A stretch of 64,000 nucleotides of DNA from CAVRXZ01 sp963773035 (GCA_963773035.1 CAVYZX010000004.1:124001-188000); one strand, 5' to 3'. Shown: positions 7,243-17,094, counted from the stretch's first letter. Program-made: numbers and translations. Notes: generated from the letters alone by a model not told the origin.

Positions 7243-9627
7243 ATGACGACCTTCACGAACGTTCCGAAGCAGGTCGAAGCGCTGTTGGATCAGATCGAGG
7301 GCAGGCTCTCACGGCGCACGTTCCTGAAAGGCTCTGGACTCCTGGTCGTGAGCGTCGGCGCCGCATCAATCGCGGGACCCCTCGCATCGGTTGCGAGCGC
7401 GCAGGGAGCGGCGGGTCCGTATCCGGATCCGGATTTCCTGCAACTGGATTCCTGGATCGTCATCCATCAGGACAACACTGCGACGTTCTACGTCGGCAAA
7501 ACCGACCTGGGCCAGGGCACGGGCACGGCGTTTCGCCAGATGATGGCGGACGAGCTCGACATGCCCTACGAGAAGACCGCCTGCATCATGGGGGTCACCG
7601 ACCTCACAGTCGATCAAGGCGGATCGGGAGGCTCGGATGCCATTCAAACCGACGGCTGGCCGATGCGACGGGTCGCGGCCGAGGCCCGGCGCGTGCTTCT
7701 CTCTATGGCGGGCACTCGATTCTCTGTTCCGGTCGACGACCTTACCGTCACTGCTGGGGTGATCGCGGTCAAGTCGGACGCCACCAAGAAGATCACCTAC
7801 GGCGAGCTGATTGGCGGCAAGCGATTCAACGTCACCCTCACGGGCAATAGCATCGACGCCACCACTGGCCAGGCAAAGGTCAAACCGGTTCAGGATCTGA
7901 AAATCGTGGGCACGTCGCCCCAGCGCTACGACATCCCCGCCAAGGTGGACGGGTCGCTGAAGTGGGCCGTTGATGTGAAGCTGCCGGGCATGGTGCATGC
8001 GCGCAACGTGAAGCCGCCAGTGGCTGGGGCCAAGCTGATCAGCATCGACGAGTCCTCCGTGCGCGGCATCCCCGGGTTCGTCAAGGTCGTGAGCAAAGGC
8101 AACTACGTCGCCGTCGTCTGCGAGCGGGAAGAACAGGCCATACGGGCCGCCAGACAATTGAAGGCGAACTGGCAGAAGCCGGCGACACCGCCGTTCCCTG
8201 CCTCGGACGCACTCTTCAGCTACATGCGGGACGCCACGCCGACCTCGCAGCAGCGTCCCGTCGTGCAGGGCGATCCCGACACTGGCTTTACGAACGCATC
8301 CACGGTCGTCGAGGCCGATTACGAGGTGCCCTTCCAGGGGCACACCGCGTTCGCGCCGGCTCACGCGATGGCCGATCCGTCGAACGGCCAGATGACAATT
8401 TATTCGAACGACATGAAGTCGTACGGGCTGCGCAACGGCGTCGCGCAGTTTCTCAACATTCCGCGAGATCGAGTACGGGTCGTCTGGATGGATGGCCCTC
8501 AGGCGTACGGCCGCACCGCGGCAGACGATGCCGGGTTCGAGGCGGCGTTTTTGGCAAAGGAGATCGGTCGGCCGGTTCGCGTGCAGTGGATGAGAAACGA
8601 GGAAACCGGGTGGGATACCAAGGGCCCGGCGTTCGCGTTCAAGATTCGCGGCGCGCTGGATGCGCGTGGCAACATCGTGGCGCTCGATTACGACGCACGC
8701 TCGGCGGACTACAACCACGTCGGCTACAACGAGGCCGATACCGTCCTCATCGCGCAGCTGATGGGCGTGCGAAAGGAAAGACCGAGCCCTGGTTCGGCGG
8801 GAACGCCGTCGGACATGTACGTCATTCCGAACAAGCGCCTCGTATCGCAAGTCGTCAGTCTGCCGCTGGCGTGGGAGACACCCCTGCGAACTGGCAACCT
8901 GCGCGATCCGAACGGTCCGCAGATTACCTTCGCCGCCGAATCGTTCATCGACGAGCTGGCAGCCGCCGCCAAGGCGGATCCGGTCGAATTCCGCCTGCGC
9001 ATGCTCACAGCGGACACCAAAGACGACACCGGATTCAAGCGCGCGCGCTCGATAGCCGTCGTCAAGGCGGCTGCGGAAGCGTTCGGATGGGATGCCCGCC
9101 CCTCGCCGAAGCCGATCAGCAGCGGCGAGGTCCTCACCGGCCGTGGGGTGGCGTACAGCTACCGCAATCAGACAGTTGTCGCAGAGATCGCCGAAGTAGA
9201 GGTGAATCGCCGCACCGGTCGCGTCTTCGTGAAGCGGCTCGTGTGCGCGCACGACTGCGGGCTCGTCATCAACCCGGAGGCGCTGCGGCGCACGATCGAA
9301 GGCGGCATGCTGCACTCGTTGAGCCGTGCCTTGCACGAAGAGGTGCAGTTCGATGCCGAAAAAACGACCGGTGTCGACTGGGTCACGCATCCGTCGTTGA
9401 GGCACACGGACACGCCGGAGCGAATCGACGTCGTGCTGGTGAACGGCGATCCCAATCCGAACCGGCCCGACCTGCCGCCGTACGGCGCAGGCGAGACGGT
9501 ATGCAAGCCACTGCTCGCGGCCGTGGCGAACGCTGTCTTCGATGCAACCGGAGTTCGACTGCGCCGGGTGCCGTTCCGCGCGCCGCGCGTACTGGAGGCG
9601 CTCAAGGCCGCGCGCATAAACGCCTAG
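7243..9627 (+). CDS. iorB: Molybdopterin-binding subunit of xanthine dehydrogenase family (IorB type), Tat-exported
   Basis: The 794-residue product starts two bases after the iorA stop. It has a twin-arginine signal (LSRRTFLKGSGLLVVSVGAA, about residues 21-40) that would carry the folded cofactor-loaded complex to the periplasm. Visible family motifs are VGKTDLGQGTGTAFRQMMAD (cofactor loop), DDAGFEAAFLAKEIGRPVRV, RTGNLRDP and the C-terminal PPYGAGETVCKPLLAAV, whose glutamate is the conserved active-site base. The domain order matches IorB-like large subunits. Together with iorA it should hydroxylate an aldehyde or heteroaromatic compound, passing electrons through two Fe-S clusters to a periplasmic or membrane acceptor. 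Confidence 0.93.
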   Translation: MTTFTNVPKQVEALLDQIEGRLSRRTFLKGSGLLVVSVGAASIAGPLASVASAQGAAGPYPDPDFLQLDSWIVIHQDNTATFYVGKTDLGQGTGTAFRQMMADELDMPYEKTACIMGVTDLTVDQGGSGGSDAIQTDGWPMRRVAAEARRVLLSMAGTRFSVPVDDLTVTAGVIAVKSDATKKITYGELIGGKRFNVTLTGNSIDATTGQAKVKPVQDLKIVGTSPQRYDIPAKVDGSLKWAVDVKLPGMVHARNVKPPVAGAKLISIDESSVRGIPGFVKVVSKGNYVAVVCEREEQAIRAARQLKANWQKPATPPFPASDALFSYMRDATPTSQQRPVVQGDPDTGFTNASTVVEADYEVPFQGHTAFAPAHAMADPSNGQMTIYSNDMKSYGLRNGVAQFLNIPRDRVRVVWMDGPQAYGRTAADDAGFEAAFLAKEIGRPVRVQWMRNEETGWDTKGPAFAFKIRGALDARGNIVALDYDARSADYNHVGYNEADTVLIAQLMGVRKERPSPGSAGTPSDMYVIPNKRLVSQVVSLPLAWETPLRTGNLRDPNGPQITFAAESFIDELAAAAKADPVEFRLRMLTADTKDDTGFKRARSIAVVKAAAEAFGWDARPSPKPISSGEVLTGRGVAYSYRNQTVVAEIAEVEVNRRTGRVFVKRLVCAHDCGLVINPEALRRTIEGGMLHSLSRALHEEVQFDAEKTTGVDWVTHPSLRHTDTPERIDVVLVNGDPNPNRPDLPPYGAGETVCKPLLAAVANAVFDATGVRLRRVPFRAPRVLEALKAARINA

Positions 9628-9651
9628 TCGATGACAGGTGAATCAATCGCC

Positions 9652-9720
9652 TGTGGCTTCCGGCTTCAGCCGGAAGTTCAATGCCGGTGGCCCTCTTCCG
9701 CCTAAAGGCGGAAGCCACAC
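9652..9720. repeat. REP pair, copy 3
   Basis: Same order and spacing as the copy at 1307: CTTCCGGC-TTCA-GCCGGAAG, an 18-base spacer, then CTTCCGCC-TAAA-GGCGGAAG and CCACAC. It lies between the convergent iorB and MATE genes. Confidence 0.93.
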
Positions 9721-9735
9721 GAGAAAACCCCTGCG

Positions 9736-11181
9736 CTACACTTTCTTATCTTTCCAGCGACCGCGCCGGAACAGCACAACGCTGACGAGCGCCATCGTCG
9801 AGTACGCCACCGCGATAGACCAGAAGACGCCCGACGCACCGAAGCCGAGCACGTGGGCGAGCGCGTAGGCCACCGGCAGCTCCCACAGCCAGAAGCAGAA
9901 AACGTTGACGACCGTGGGCGTCAGCGTGTCGCCGGCCCCGTTGAACGAGTTCGTCAGCACCATGGCGTACGCATAGAACGGAAATCCAGCGCTGATGATG
10001 CGCAGCGCCGCGACGGCGTTCGACGCAACCCCCTCGTCGCTGGTGAACGCGGCCACAATTGGACCCGGCAGCACCACGAAGATCAGCCCTACCACGCCCA
10101 GGAACACCATGTTGTAAAAGCAAGCTCGCCACACCGACGCTTCGGCGCGCTCCGGTTGACGCGCGCCCAGATTCTGCCCCACGAGCGTCGCCGCCGCATT
10201 GGCCAAACCCCAGGCCGGAAGGAATGCGAACACCATGACGCGAAACGCGATCGCGAACCCGGCGAGCGCATCGCTGCCGAACGTGGACAGAATTCGCACC
10301 AGGCCGAGCCAACTTAGATTTGGAATCAAACCTTGACCGACGGCGCTGCCGGACAACCGGACCATGCTCATCATCACGTGAGGATCGAATCGCAGGTGCC
10401 GCGCTCTGATCGCCACGCGGTTGCCCGGCCGGCTGAGAAACCACAGTTGCACGAGCACGCCAATGCCCCGCCCGGTTGTCGTCGCCACCGCGGCGCCCGC
10501 GACCCCCAGCTCGGGAAATGGGCCGAGCCCGAAGATGAAGCAGGGATCCAGAACGATGTTGATCGCGTTTGCGATCCACAGGACGCGCATCGCAATCGCG
10601 GCATCGCCGGCACCTCGAAGGACAGCGTTGATCAGAAACAGCATCATGATGACGCCGTTGGCACCGAGCACGATGGAGGCGTACGAGCTCCGGGCCGCCA
10701 CGCCGGGGGACGCCCCCATGACTTCGAGCAGCGAGCGCGCATACACGCCGCCGAACAGGCCTACAGGAACTGCGACGATGACGCCGAGCAGAATCGCCTG
10801 TACTGCGGCCCTCGCGGCACCGTCGGCATCTTTCTCGCCAATTCGCCGCGCAACCACGGCCATGGCGCCGACGCTCAAGCCCATCGCCACGGCGTACAAC
10901 AGGACGAGCATCGACTCGGTCAGAGCCACCGTTGCCACGGCATCGGCGCCCAGCCGCGACACGAAGAACATGTCCACCACAGCAAAAACCGATTCGAGGC
11001 AGAGCTCGAGCACCATCGGAATCGCCAGCAGCACAATCGCGTCGCGGATGGACCCAGTGGTGTAGTCCCGGTGTTCGCCTGCCAGCGCCTCGCGCGTCAA
11101 TGCCCACAGCGCCCTCGCCGTTCGGCGAGAGCGTGCGACGTCCGCGGTGCCGTCTTCTACGGGAAGCTCCGTCGTTTGCAT
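9736..11181 (-). CDS. MATE family efflux transporter
   Basis: The 481-residue protein shows about 12 hydrophobic segments in two homologous halves, beginning after a hydrophilic N-terminus of about 50 residues. Motifs of the MATE (NorM/DinF-like) family include FVSRLGADAVATVALTESML in the first half and FGSDALAGFAIAFRV plus LVGQNLGARQPERAE in the second. Such proteins export cationic drugs or metabolites in exchange for H+ or Na+ across the inner membrane. The gene is monocistronic and converges with iorB across a REP pair. The substrate is unknown. Confidence 0.92.
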   Translation of the reverse strand: MQTTELPVEDGTADVARSRRTARALWALTREALAGEHRDYTTGSIRDAIVLLAIPMVLELCLESVFAVVDMFFVSRLGADAVATVALTESMLVLLYAVAMGLSVGAMAVVARRIGEKDADGAARAAVQAILLGVIVAVPVGLFGGVYARSLLEVMGASPGVAARSSYASIVLGANGVIMMLFLINAVLRGAGDAAIAMRVLWIANAINIVLDPCFIFGLGPFPELGVAGAAVATTTGRGIGVLVQLWFLSRPGNRVAIRARHLRFDPHVMMSMVRLSGSAVGQGLIPNLSWLGLVRILSTFGSDALAGFAIAFRVMVFAFLPAWGLANAAATLVGQNLGARQPERAEASVWRACFYNMVFLGVVGLIFVVLPGPIVAAFTSDEGVASNAVAALRIISAGFPFYAYAMVLTNSFNGAGDTLTPTVVNVFCFWLWELPVAYALAHVLGFGASGVFWSIAVAYSTMALVSVVLFRRGRWKDKKV

Positions 11182-11512
11182 GATCAGTCAACCCTCGACC
11201 TCGCCCTGGCGAGAACAATCCAGTGCATCCGGCCCTGCCGGAAACACGAATAGCAGTCAGTTGTGACGGGATAGTCGAGCGCCGTAGAGGCTGGCGCCGG
11301 AAGGACCGGAGCGAGACGCGGCGCGTTTAGATGAGTGTGGTGTTGTGCATGGCTCAGCGAGACTCTAGCACAAACCGTCCCGTCCTATCACGGGCCCTGG
11401 GCTGAGCCGCGGCTTCAACCGTAACGGCCTTCGACAGGGTGTTAACATACCGGGATCAGACAGCCCTGAGGCGTCGGTCGCGCCTTCCATTCGGAGGGAA
11501 AGGAGTCGAGCT
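11182..11512. other. Gene-free interval between divergent genes
   Basis: These 331 bases separate the divergent MATE and cytochrome-domain genes and should hold both promoters. I see no RNA gene, no REP copy and no convincing open frame. Open frames that cross it are shadows of the downstream gene. A GGAGGGAAAGGAG ribosome site lies at the right edge, directly before the TTG start at 11513. Confidence 0.55.
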
Positions 11513-14155
11513 TTGAGGCGAGCCTTTTGTCTGTTGACTGCAGCCGCGATCGTCCTTGGCGTATCGGCCTTCTCAACGGATGCGCCGCACGCCCAGGAGC
11601 CATCTTCATTCGAAAAAGACATCAAACCGATCTTCGAGTCGACCTGTTGGACGTGCCACAACGCTTCGACGCACCTCGCGCAGCTCGATCTGAGTACGCG
11701 CGACAGCGCGCTCAAGGGCGGCGAGCACGGACCGGTTCTGGTTCCAGGGCGGGCCGACGACAGCAAGCTGTACCGCCTTGTCGCCGGACTCGAGAAGCCT
11801 GCCATGCCGCTCGACGGCAGAACGCTGACGCCCCAGCAGGTCGCGGCGATCAAGGCGTGGATAGACGATGGCGCGCATTGGAGCGCGACGGCCGACGTGC
11901 CTGGCTCGCCGGCGAAACCGACCACTGCCGCTGCGTCCCTTGAAAACTCGCCGCTCCCGGAAGGCGCTCGCGACTACTGGGCCTTCAAGCTGCCCGTTCA
12001 AGGTCCGGTGCCGATGGGTCCCGCACAACTCAAGAACCCGATCGATCGATTTCTGGAAAAGACGAGACAAGAAAAGGATCTGAAAGCGGCACCCCGAGCC
12101 GACAAGCTCACACTGCTCCGTCGCGCGTATCTCGACCTGATCGGACTGCCGCCGACTCCGGAACAGACGGCGGAGTTCCTCGCCGATAACGCCCCGGGCG
12201 CCTGGGAACGGCTGATCGACAAGCTGCTCGCCTCGCCGCACTACGGCGAGCGTTGGGGCCGTCACTGGCTCGATCTCGCACGCTACGCCGACACCGACGG
12301 CTACGAGAACGACCACGACCGGCCGAACATGTGGCGCTATCGCGATTACGTGATTCGTTCTCTCAATGCTGACAAGCCGTACAACGTGTTTCTGACCGAG
12401 CAGATCGCCGGCGACGAAATGGACACCCGGACGACCGACAGCTATGTCGGCACGGCGTTCTTGCGCCTCGGTCCTCGCGTCGACGTACGTGAAGGAGACA
12501 ATCCGCAGTACCGATTCGACTATCTGGACGACATGATCGCGACGATCGGCAAAGGCACGCTCGGCCTGACTCTTCAGTGCGCGCGCTGCCACAATCACAA
12601 GTTCGATCCGATTCTGCAGCGCGACTACTACGCAATGCAGGCGTCCTTGTTCGGATACGTCGAGACGCCATATCCACTGGCGCCCAAGGACCAGGTCGAC
12701 GCCTACGACAAGAAAGTCGCGGAGATCAGCGCGAAGCAGGCCCCTTTGCGCGCGGAAATCCGGAAGATCGAGGCGCCCTACCGCGAGCGGTTGCGGGCCG
12801 AGGCCATCAAGCGGGACTTCCCTCTCAACGTTCAGCAAGCGGTCGCCAAGCCCGAGTCCGAGCGGACGGAAGGCGAGAAGCTGCTCGCCGACCAGGTACT
12901 CAAGAGCGCAGTCATTGCGATCAAGGTCGACGAAGCGATGACGCCGGAGGATCTCGGCCGGCGCAAAGCCATCGAGGCTGAAATCAACAAGCTCGACGAG
13001 GAGCGGCCGAAGCCGTTGCCTGCCGCCGACATCGTGACCGATGGCGACTACCGCTTCAATTCGGAACGCGTCACGGAGGGAACTGTCGCGGCGAGGGAAC
13101 GTGCTGCCCTTCTAACTCAGGTCAAGGGAAGCTACCTCCACACCGGCCCGGGCCGGTACGAACCGCCTCCTTCTTACTTCCTGATTCGCGGGGACTGGCA
13201 GGCCAAGGGCAACGAGACCAAGCCGGGCTTCGTGACGGTCGCCACGTACGGCAACCCGCCCACCGAAGTTCCACGACCCGACGGCCACACGTCCGGCCGC
13301 CGGCTCGCGTTGGCGCAATGGCTCACCTCGCGCGAGAATCCCTTGCCCGCCCGCGTCATGGTCAACCGCATCTGGGCCCACCACTTCGGCCGTGGCATCG
13401 TCGGAACGCTGGAAAACTTCGGGAAGATGGGCGACCCGCCGACGCACCCCGAGCTGCTCGACTGGCTGGCCGTGGAGTTCATGAACCGAGGGTGGAGCAT
13501 CAAACAGATGCATCGGCTGATGATGACGTCGGAGGCGTATCAGATGGCCTCCCGCTACAACGACGCCGCGTCCGCCGCCAAGGATCCGAACGACGACTAC
13601 TTATGGCGATTCCGCATCCAGCGCCTCGACGCGGAAATCGTGCGCGACAGCATCATGGCCGCCGCCGGAACCATCGATGTGACGATGGGCGGTCCGCCGG
13701 TCTTTCCGCACATCCAGGATGAGTTACTGAAAGCCGTCAGCTTCAGCCGCATCCACGGCATCTATAACAATCAGCCTGACGGCCCGGCGGTGTGGCGGCG
13801 CAGCATTTACGTCTATTACAAACGCAATCTCCCCTTCCCGATGCTGCAGGTCTTCGACCTGCCGGACCTGAACATGTCGTACGGGGCCCGCAACGTCTCG
13901 ACGGTGCCGACGCAGGCGCTGACGCTGATGAACAACGAGTTCGTGGCGCGTCAGGCGCAGTTGCTGGCGGATCGTGTGAAGACGATGGCCGGCAGTGACA
14001 CGGCGAAGCAGATCGATACCGCGTATCGGCTGGCGTTGACGCGGCCGCCGACAGCGAAGGAGATGACGATTGCCCGCGAGCTGGTTGAAGGGCGAACCCT
14101 GGTGGACTTCACGAACGTCCTGCTGAACCTGAGCGAGTTCCTCTACATCGAGTGA
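11513..14155 (+). CDS. PSCyt1-DUF1549-DUF1553 protein (planctomycete-type cytochrome c domain)
   Basis: This 880-residue exported protein begins at TTG behind a strong GGAGGGAAAGGAG. After the signal peptide (to about residue 27) comes a PSCyt1 cytochrome domain with a single heme motif CWTCH (residues 45-49). The DUF1549 domain (about 150-370) includes ERWGRHWLDLARYADTDGYE and a second CxxCH (CARCH, 356-360) followed by NHKFDP. The DUF1553 domain (about 585-870) includes ARVMVNRIWAHHFGRG, GRLALAQWL-like sequence and QALTLMNN. Proteins of this architecture nearly always occur with a DUF1501 protein, as here four bases downstream. They abound in Planctomycetes, Verrucomicrobia and Acidobacteria and are linked to polysaccharide or sulfated-glycan degradation, though their biochemistry is not established. 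Confidence 0.93.
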   Translation: MRRAFCLLTAAAIVLGVSAFSTDAPHAQEPSSFEKDIKPIFESTCWTCHNASTHLAQLDLSTRDSALKGGEHGPVLVPGRADDSKLYRLVAGLEKPAMPLDGRTLTPQQVAAIKAWIDDGAHWSATADVPGSPAKPTTAAASLENSPLPEGARDYWAFKLPVQGPVPMGPAQLKNPIDRFLEKTRQEKDLKAAPRADKLTLLRRAYLDLIGLPPTPEQTAEFLADNAPGAWERLIDKLLASPHYGERWGRHWLDLARYADTDGYENDHDRPNMWRYRDYVIRSLNADKPYNVFLTEQIAGDEMDTRTTDSYVGTAFLRLGPRVDVREGDNPQYRFDYLDDMIATIGKGTLGLTLQCARCHNHKFDPILQRDYYAMQASLFGYVETPYPLAPKDQVDAYDKKVAEISAKQAPLRAEIRKIEAPYRERLRAEAIKRDFPLNVQQAVAKPESERTEGEKLLADQVLKSAVIAIKVDEAMTPEDLGRRKAIEAEINKLDEERPKPLPAADIVTDGDYRFNSERVTEGTVAARERAALLTQVKGSYLHTGPGRYEPPPSYFLIRGDWQAKGNETKPGFVTVATYGNPPTEVPRPDGHTSGRRLALAQWLTSRENPLPARVMVNRIWAHHFGRGIVGTLENFGKMGDPPTHPELLDWLAVEFMNRGWSIKQMHRLMMTSEAYQMASRYNDAASAAKDPNDDYLWRFRIQRLDAEIVRDSIMAAAGTIDVTMGGPPVFPHIQDELLKAVSFSRIHGIYNNQPDGPAVWRRSIYVYYKRNLPFPMLQVFDLPDLNMSYGARNVSTVPTQALTLMNNEFVARQAQLLADRVKTMAGSDTAKQIDTAYRLALTRPPTAKEMTIARELVEGRTLVDFTNVLLNLSEFLYIE

Positions 14156-14159
14156 CCCA

Positions 14160-15608
14160 ATGTCCAAACACTTTTGTTCCCGGCGCGATTTCCTGTTCCA
14201 GTCGGGCGGCGGCATCAGCGGTCTGGCCCTTGCTTATCTGCTGAACCAGGACGGCCTGCTCGCATTCGCCGGCGACGCCTGCAGCGTGCCAGCGGGAGAC
14301 GGCAACCCGTTCCTGGTGAAGTCTCCGCACTTCAAGCCCAGGGCCAAGGCGATCATCTCGCTGTTCATGAGCGGCGGCGTCAGTCAGGTAGACACGTTCG
14401 ACCCTAAACCCTCGCTGACCAAGTACGCGGGCCAGCCGCTCAGCGGAAAGGGTGAAGTGGTCGTTCGTCAGGGTTTCCCCGGCCCGTTGATGCCGAGCCC
14501 GTTCACATTCAAGAAGTACGGCCAGTCCGGAATGGACGTTTCCGAGTTGTTCCCCAATGTCGCCAAGCACGTCGACGAGATCGCATTCCTGCGATCGGTG
14601 TACGGGAGATCGAACGATCACACGTTGGCCCACCTCGAGATGCAGTCCGGTCAGATTCGCTCCGGCTTTCCAGCCATGGGATCGTGGCTGACCTACGGCC
14701 TCGGATCGGAAAGCTCCGGACTGCCGGGCTTCGTCGTGCTGCACGACTATCGCGGGGGGCCTATCGGTGGACCGCAGGTCTGGTCGTCGGGGTTCCTGCC
14801 GGCGGCGTACCAAGGCACGCCATTTCGTGCGAGCGGCGATCCGATTGTCGACCTCAAACCGCCACTCGGCGTCACGGCCGACCAGCAACGCGCGCGGCTC
14901 GACACACTCGCGAAGCTGAACGAACAGCACCTGGCGACACATCCCGGCAGCTCGGATCTGGCCGCTCGCATTTCATCGTACGAATTGGCGTTCCGCATGC
15001 AGGAATGTGCGCCGACGGTTGTCGACATCGACCACGAGTCGGAAGCAACGAAGAAGCTGTATGGCCTCGACAACGCGGTCACCGAACCCTTCGGCCGACA
15101 GTGTCTGCTTGCGCGGCGTCTCGTCGAGAACGGCGTGCGGTTCGTCCAGCTCTTTCACGGTGGAATGGGCAACCAGTCGTACGACACCTGGGACGCGCAC
15201 GAGGGCGTCAAAGACAATCACACGAAGCACGCCGCCGAATCCGATCTGCCAATCGCCGGCCTCCTGACCGACCTCAAGGCGCGCGGACTGCTCGATTCCA
15301 CGCTCGTCGTCTGGCACAGCGAGTTCGGCCGGATGCCGATCTCCCAGCGCGGCGTGGGCCGCGACCATAACCCCGGGACGATGACCGTCTGGATGACGGG
15401 CGCGGGGATCAAGGGCGGGCAGGCCATCGGCGCCAGCGACGAGTTCGGGTACAAGGCCGAGCAACAGCCGATCAGCTATCACGACCTGCACGCGACGATC
15501 CTGCATTTGCTGGGAATCGATCACACGAAGCTCACCTACCGCTTCAACGGCCGCAACATGCGCTTGACCGACGTGTATGGCGAGCTGATTCCGCAGATTG
15601 TGGGGTGA
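14160..15608 (+). CDS. DUF1501 domain protein, Tat-exported
   Basis: The 482-residue product carries a twin-arginine signal (CSRRDFLFQSGGGISGLALA). The DUF1501 domain, an alkaline-phosphatase-superfamily fold related to sulfatases, shows SLFMSGGVSQVDTFDPKP at its start, NDHTLAHLEMQSG in the middle, GMGNQSYDTWDAHEGV, and GRMPISQRGVGRDHNPGTM, WHSEFGR and YHDLHATILHLLGIDH toward the end. These match metal-ligand regions of the superfamily. It is translated four bases after the PSCyt/DUF1549/DUF1553 gene, forming a two-gene operon. The presumed role is periplasmic hydrolysis or redox-assisted processing of a polymer; the exact reaction is unknown for the family. Confidence 0.93.
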   Translation: MSKHFCSRRDFLFQSGGGISGLALAYLLNQDGLLAFAGDACSVPAGDGNPFLVKSPHFKPRAKAIISLFMSGGVSQVDTFDPKPSLTKYAGQPLSGKGEVVVRQGFPGPLMPSPFTFKKYGQSGMDVSELFPNVAKHVDEIAFLRSVYGRSNDHTLAHLEMQSGQIRSGFPAMGSWLTYGLGSESSGLPGFVVLHDYRGGPIGGPQVWSSGFLPAAYQGTPFRASGDPIVDLKPPLGVTADQQRARLDTLAKLNEQHLATHPGSSDLAARISSYELAFRMQECAPTVVDIDHESEATKKLYGLDNAVTEPFGRQCLLARRLVENGVRFVQLFHGGMGNQSYDTWDAHEGVKDNHTKHAAESDLPIAGLLTDLKARGLLDSTLVVWHSEFGRMPISQRGVGRDHNPGTMTVWMTGAGIKGGQAIGASDEFGYKAEQQPISYHDLHATILHLLGIDHTKLTYRFNGRNMRLTDVYGELIPQIVG

Positions 15609-15626
15609 CTCCAGCAGCAATCGCGT

Positions 15627-15696
15627 GTGTGGCTTCCGGCTTCAGCCGGAAGCTCACTGCCGGCGGCTGTCTTCTGCCTAAAGGCGGAAGCCACAC
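15627..15696. repeat. REP pair, copy 4
   Basis: Same order as the copy at 1307. The second unit has one change (CTTCTGCC instead of CTTCCGCC). It lies between the convergent DUF1501 and glucose dehydrogenase genes. Confidence 0.92.
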
Positions 15697-15711
15697 GCGA
15701 ATCGACGTGAA

Positions 15712-17094
15712 TTAGTTCTTCGAAAAAGTGAACTCGAGAATGCTGCCCGGGTTCGCCAGCGTACGCTGCGCTCCCGACGGATCGCGGCTCGGACCTTCAG
15801 GATCGGTCGCCAGATAGATGGTCCGTCCGTCCGGATTCAGAGCGATATCGCGATATCGATTCGCTGTTGGAAACATCTCGACTGGCGCTCCCACCACCGA
15901 GCGACCGTCGTCCGACAGCTTCAGACGATAGACCGCGCCCCTGATCAGGCTGAGCGCCAGCAGCGAATTGCGCCAGCCTGGAATGACGTTCGATGTGTAG
16001 ACATCGATTCCCCCTGGAGCGATTGTCGCGCTGCCAATGCCACGAATCTCGTAGCCGGTCTCAACCGTAAAGAACGTTCGAAGCGGAGGCGCGAACCGAG
16101 GATCGTTCCACGCCGACTCGTTCTGAGTGGGAACCGACGCCGGCACAGTATTGCCCGGAGGCAGATCTCGACAAGCCGGGCCCTTCGACGCCGACCAGTT
16201 TGCGTACGCGTACGACTTGTCGTCGCGATAGCCCGCGACGTTCGGCCAGCCGTAGTTCCGGCCACTTTCGATGAGATTGACCTCGTCATCCGTGCTTGGC
16301 CCGTGCTCCGATTCGTACAGGAATCCGTTCGGTCCGAAGACGAGCCCGAGCGGGTTGCGGTGGCCGTAAGAGAACACATGGCTGCGCACGCCGTTGATCT
16401 CCGGGTTGTCCGCCGGAATCGACCCATCGAAATTGATGCGCAGGATCTTGCCCTGGTAGTTCGACCAGTCCCTCGCTTTCACTTGATCCGCGGTGGGCAG
16501 ATCCTGAGCGTGATTGGCATTGCAGCGGTTTGAGCCGAAGTTGCTCCCTTGATCGCCAATCGTCAGATAGAGCTTGCGATCGGGACCGATCGCCAGCCGG
16601 CCGCCGACGTGATCGTCGTGCGTGGGCAGGCCGGTGATCACGTCCTCAGGATTCCCGATCGTGCGCGTGGCCTGGTTGTAGTGATATTTCCGGATGCCCA
16701 ACCGCCGCGCGAGCGTGGGTCCGGGAGCATCATCGTATGTGAACACGAGAAACACGTCGTCGCTGCCGCGAAGGAAGTCCGGATGCAGCGCCAAGCCGAG
16801 CAGTCCGTCCTGCTGAACGCTCTGATGCACCTCGTGCACCGTGAGCAGAGTGCTTCGGGTACCGTCCGCAGGGTTGATGCGGATCACCCGCCTTCCCTTC
16901 CGCTCGGTCGCCCACAACTGTCCATCCGGACCCCATGTGAGCTCCCAGGGACCCTCGAGTCCCGACGCCACCACTCGCATGGAAAAGTGTTCTGGCGGGT
17001 TGGTCACCAGCGTTGGATCCTGTATGGCAGTCCCAACGAGCACCGCGGCGACGGCTAAGCCGAAGGCACCAATCAACGCACGCACAATGGGCAC
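15712..17094 (-). CDS. gdhB: PQQ-dependent soluble glucose dehydrogenase
   Basis: The 460-residue protein has an N-terminal signal (GAFGLAVAAVLVGTAIQ) and a six-bladed beta-propeller of the glucose/sorbosone dehydrogenase family. It tracks the Acinetobacter calcoaceticus soluble enzyme closely: the catalytic-base histidine in THDDHVGGRLAIG, the metal/PQQ region LYLTIGDQGSNFG, GKILRINFDGSIPADNP, the PQQ-contacting arginine in YGHRNPLGLVFGPNG, then ESEHGPSTDDEVNLI and NYGWPNVAGYRDDKSYAYAN. Expected activity is oxidation of glucose or other aldoses to lactones in the periplasm with PQQ and Ca2+. No PQQ synthesis genes are in the window. Start is GTG at 17094. Confidence 0.9.
   Translation of the reverse strand: MPIVRALIGAFGLAVAAVLVGTAIQDPTLVTNPPEHFSMRVVASGLEGPWELTWGPDGQLWATERKGRRVIRINPADGTRSTLLTVHEVHQSVQQDGLLGLALHPDFLRGSDDVFLVFTYDDAPGPTLARRLGIRKYHYNQATRTIGNPEDVITGLPTHDDHVGGRLAIGPDRKLYLTIGDQGSNFGSNRCNANHAQDLPTADQVKARDWSNYQGKILRINFDGSIPADNPEINGVRSHVFSYGHRNPLGLVFGPNGFLYESEHGPSTDDEVNLIESGRNYGWPNVAGYRDDKSYAYANWSASKGPACRDLPPGNTVPASVPTQNESAWNDPRFAPPLRTFFTVETGYEIRGIGSATIAPGGIDVYTSNVIPGWRNSLLALSLIRGAVYRLKLSDDGRSVVGAPVEMFPTANRYRDIALNPDGRTIYLATDPEGPSRDPSGAQRTLANPGSILEFTFSKN

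Noticed and set aside
7366..9405. Long open frame on the minus strand (679 codons) opposite iorB
   Set aside because: It is a shadow of the GC-rich iorB gene, has His/Arg-rich composition and no recognisable domain, whereas iorB has full family motifs.
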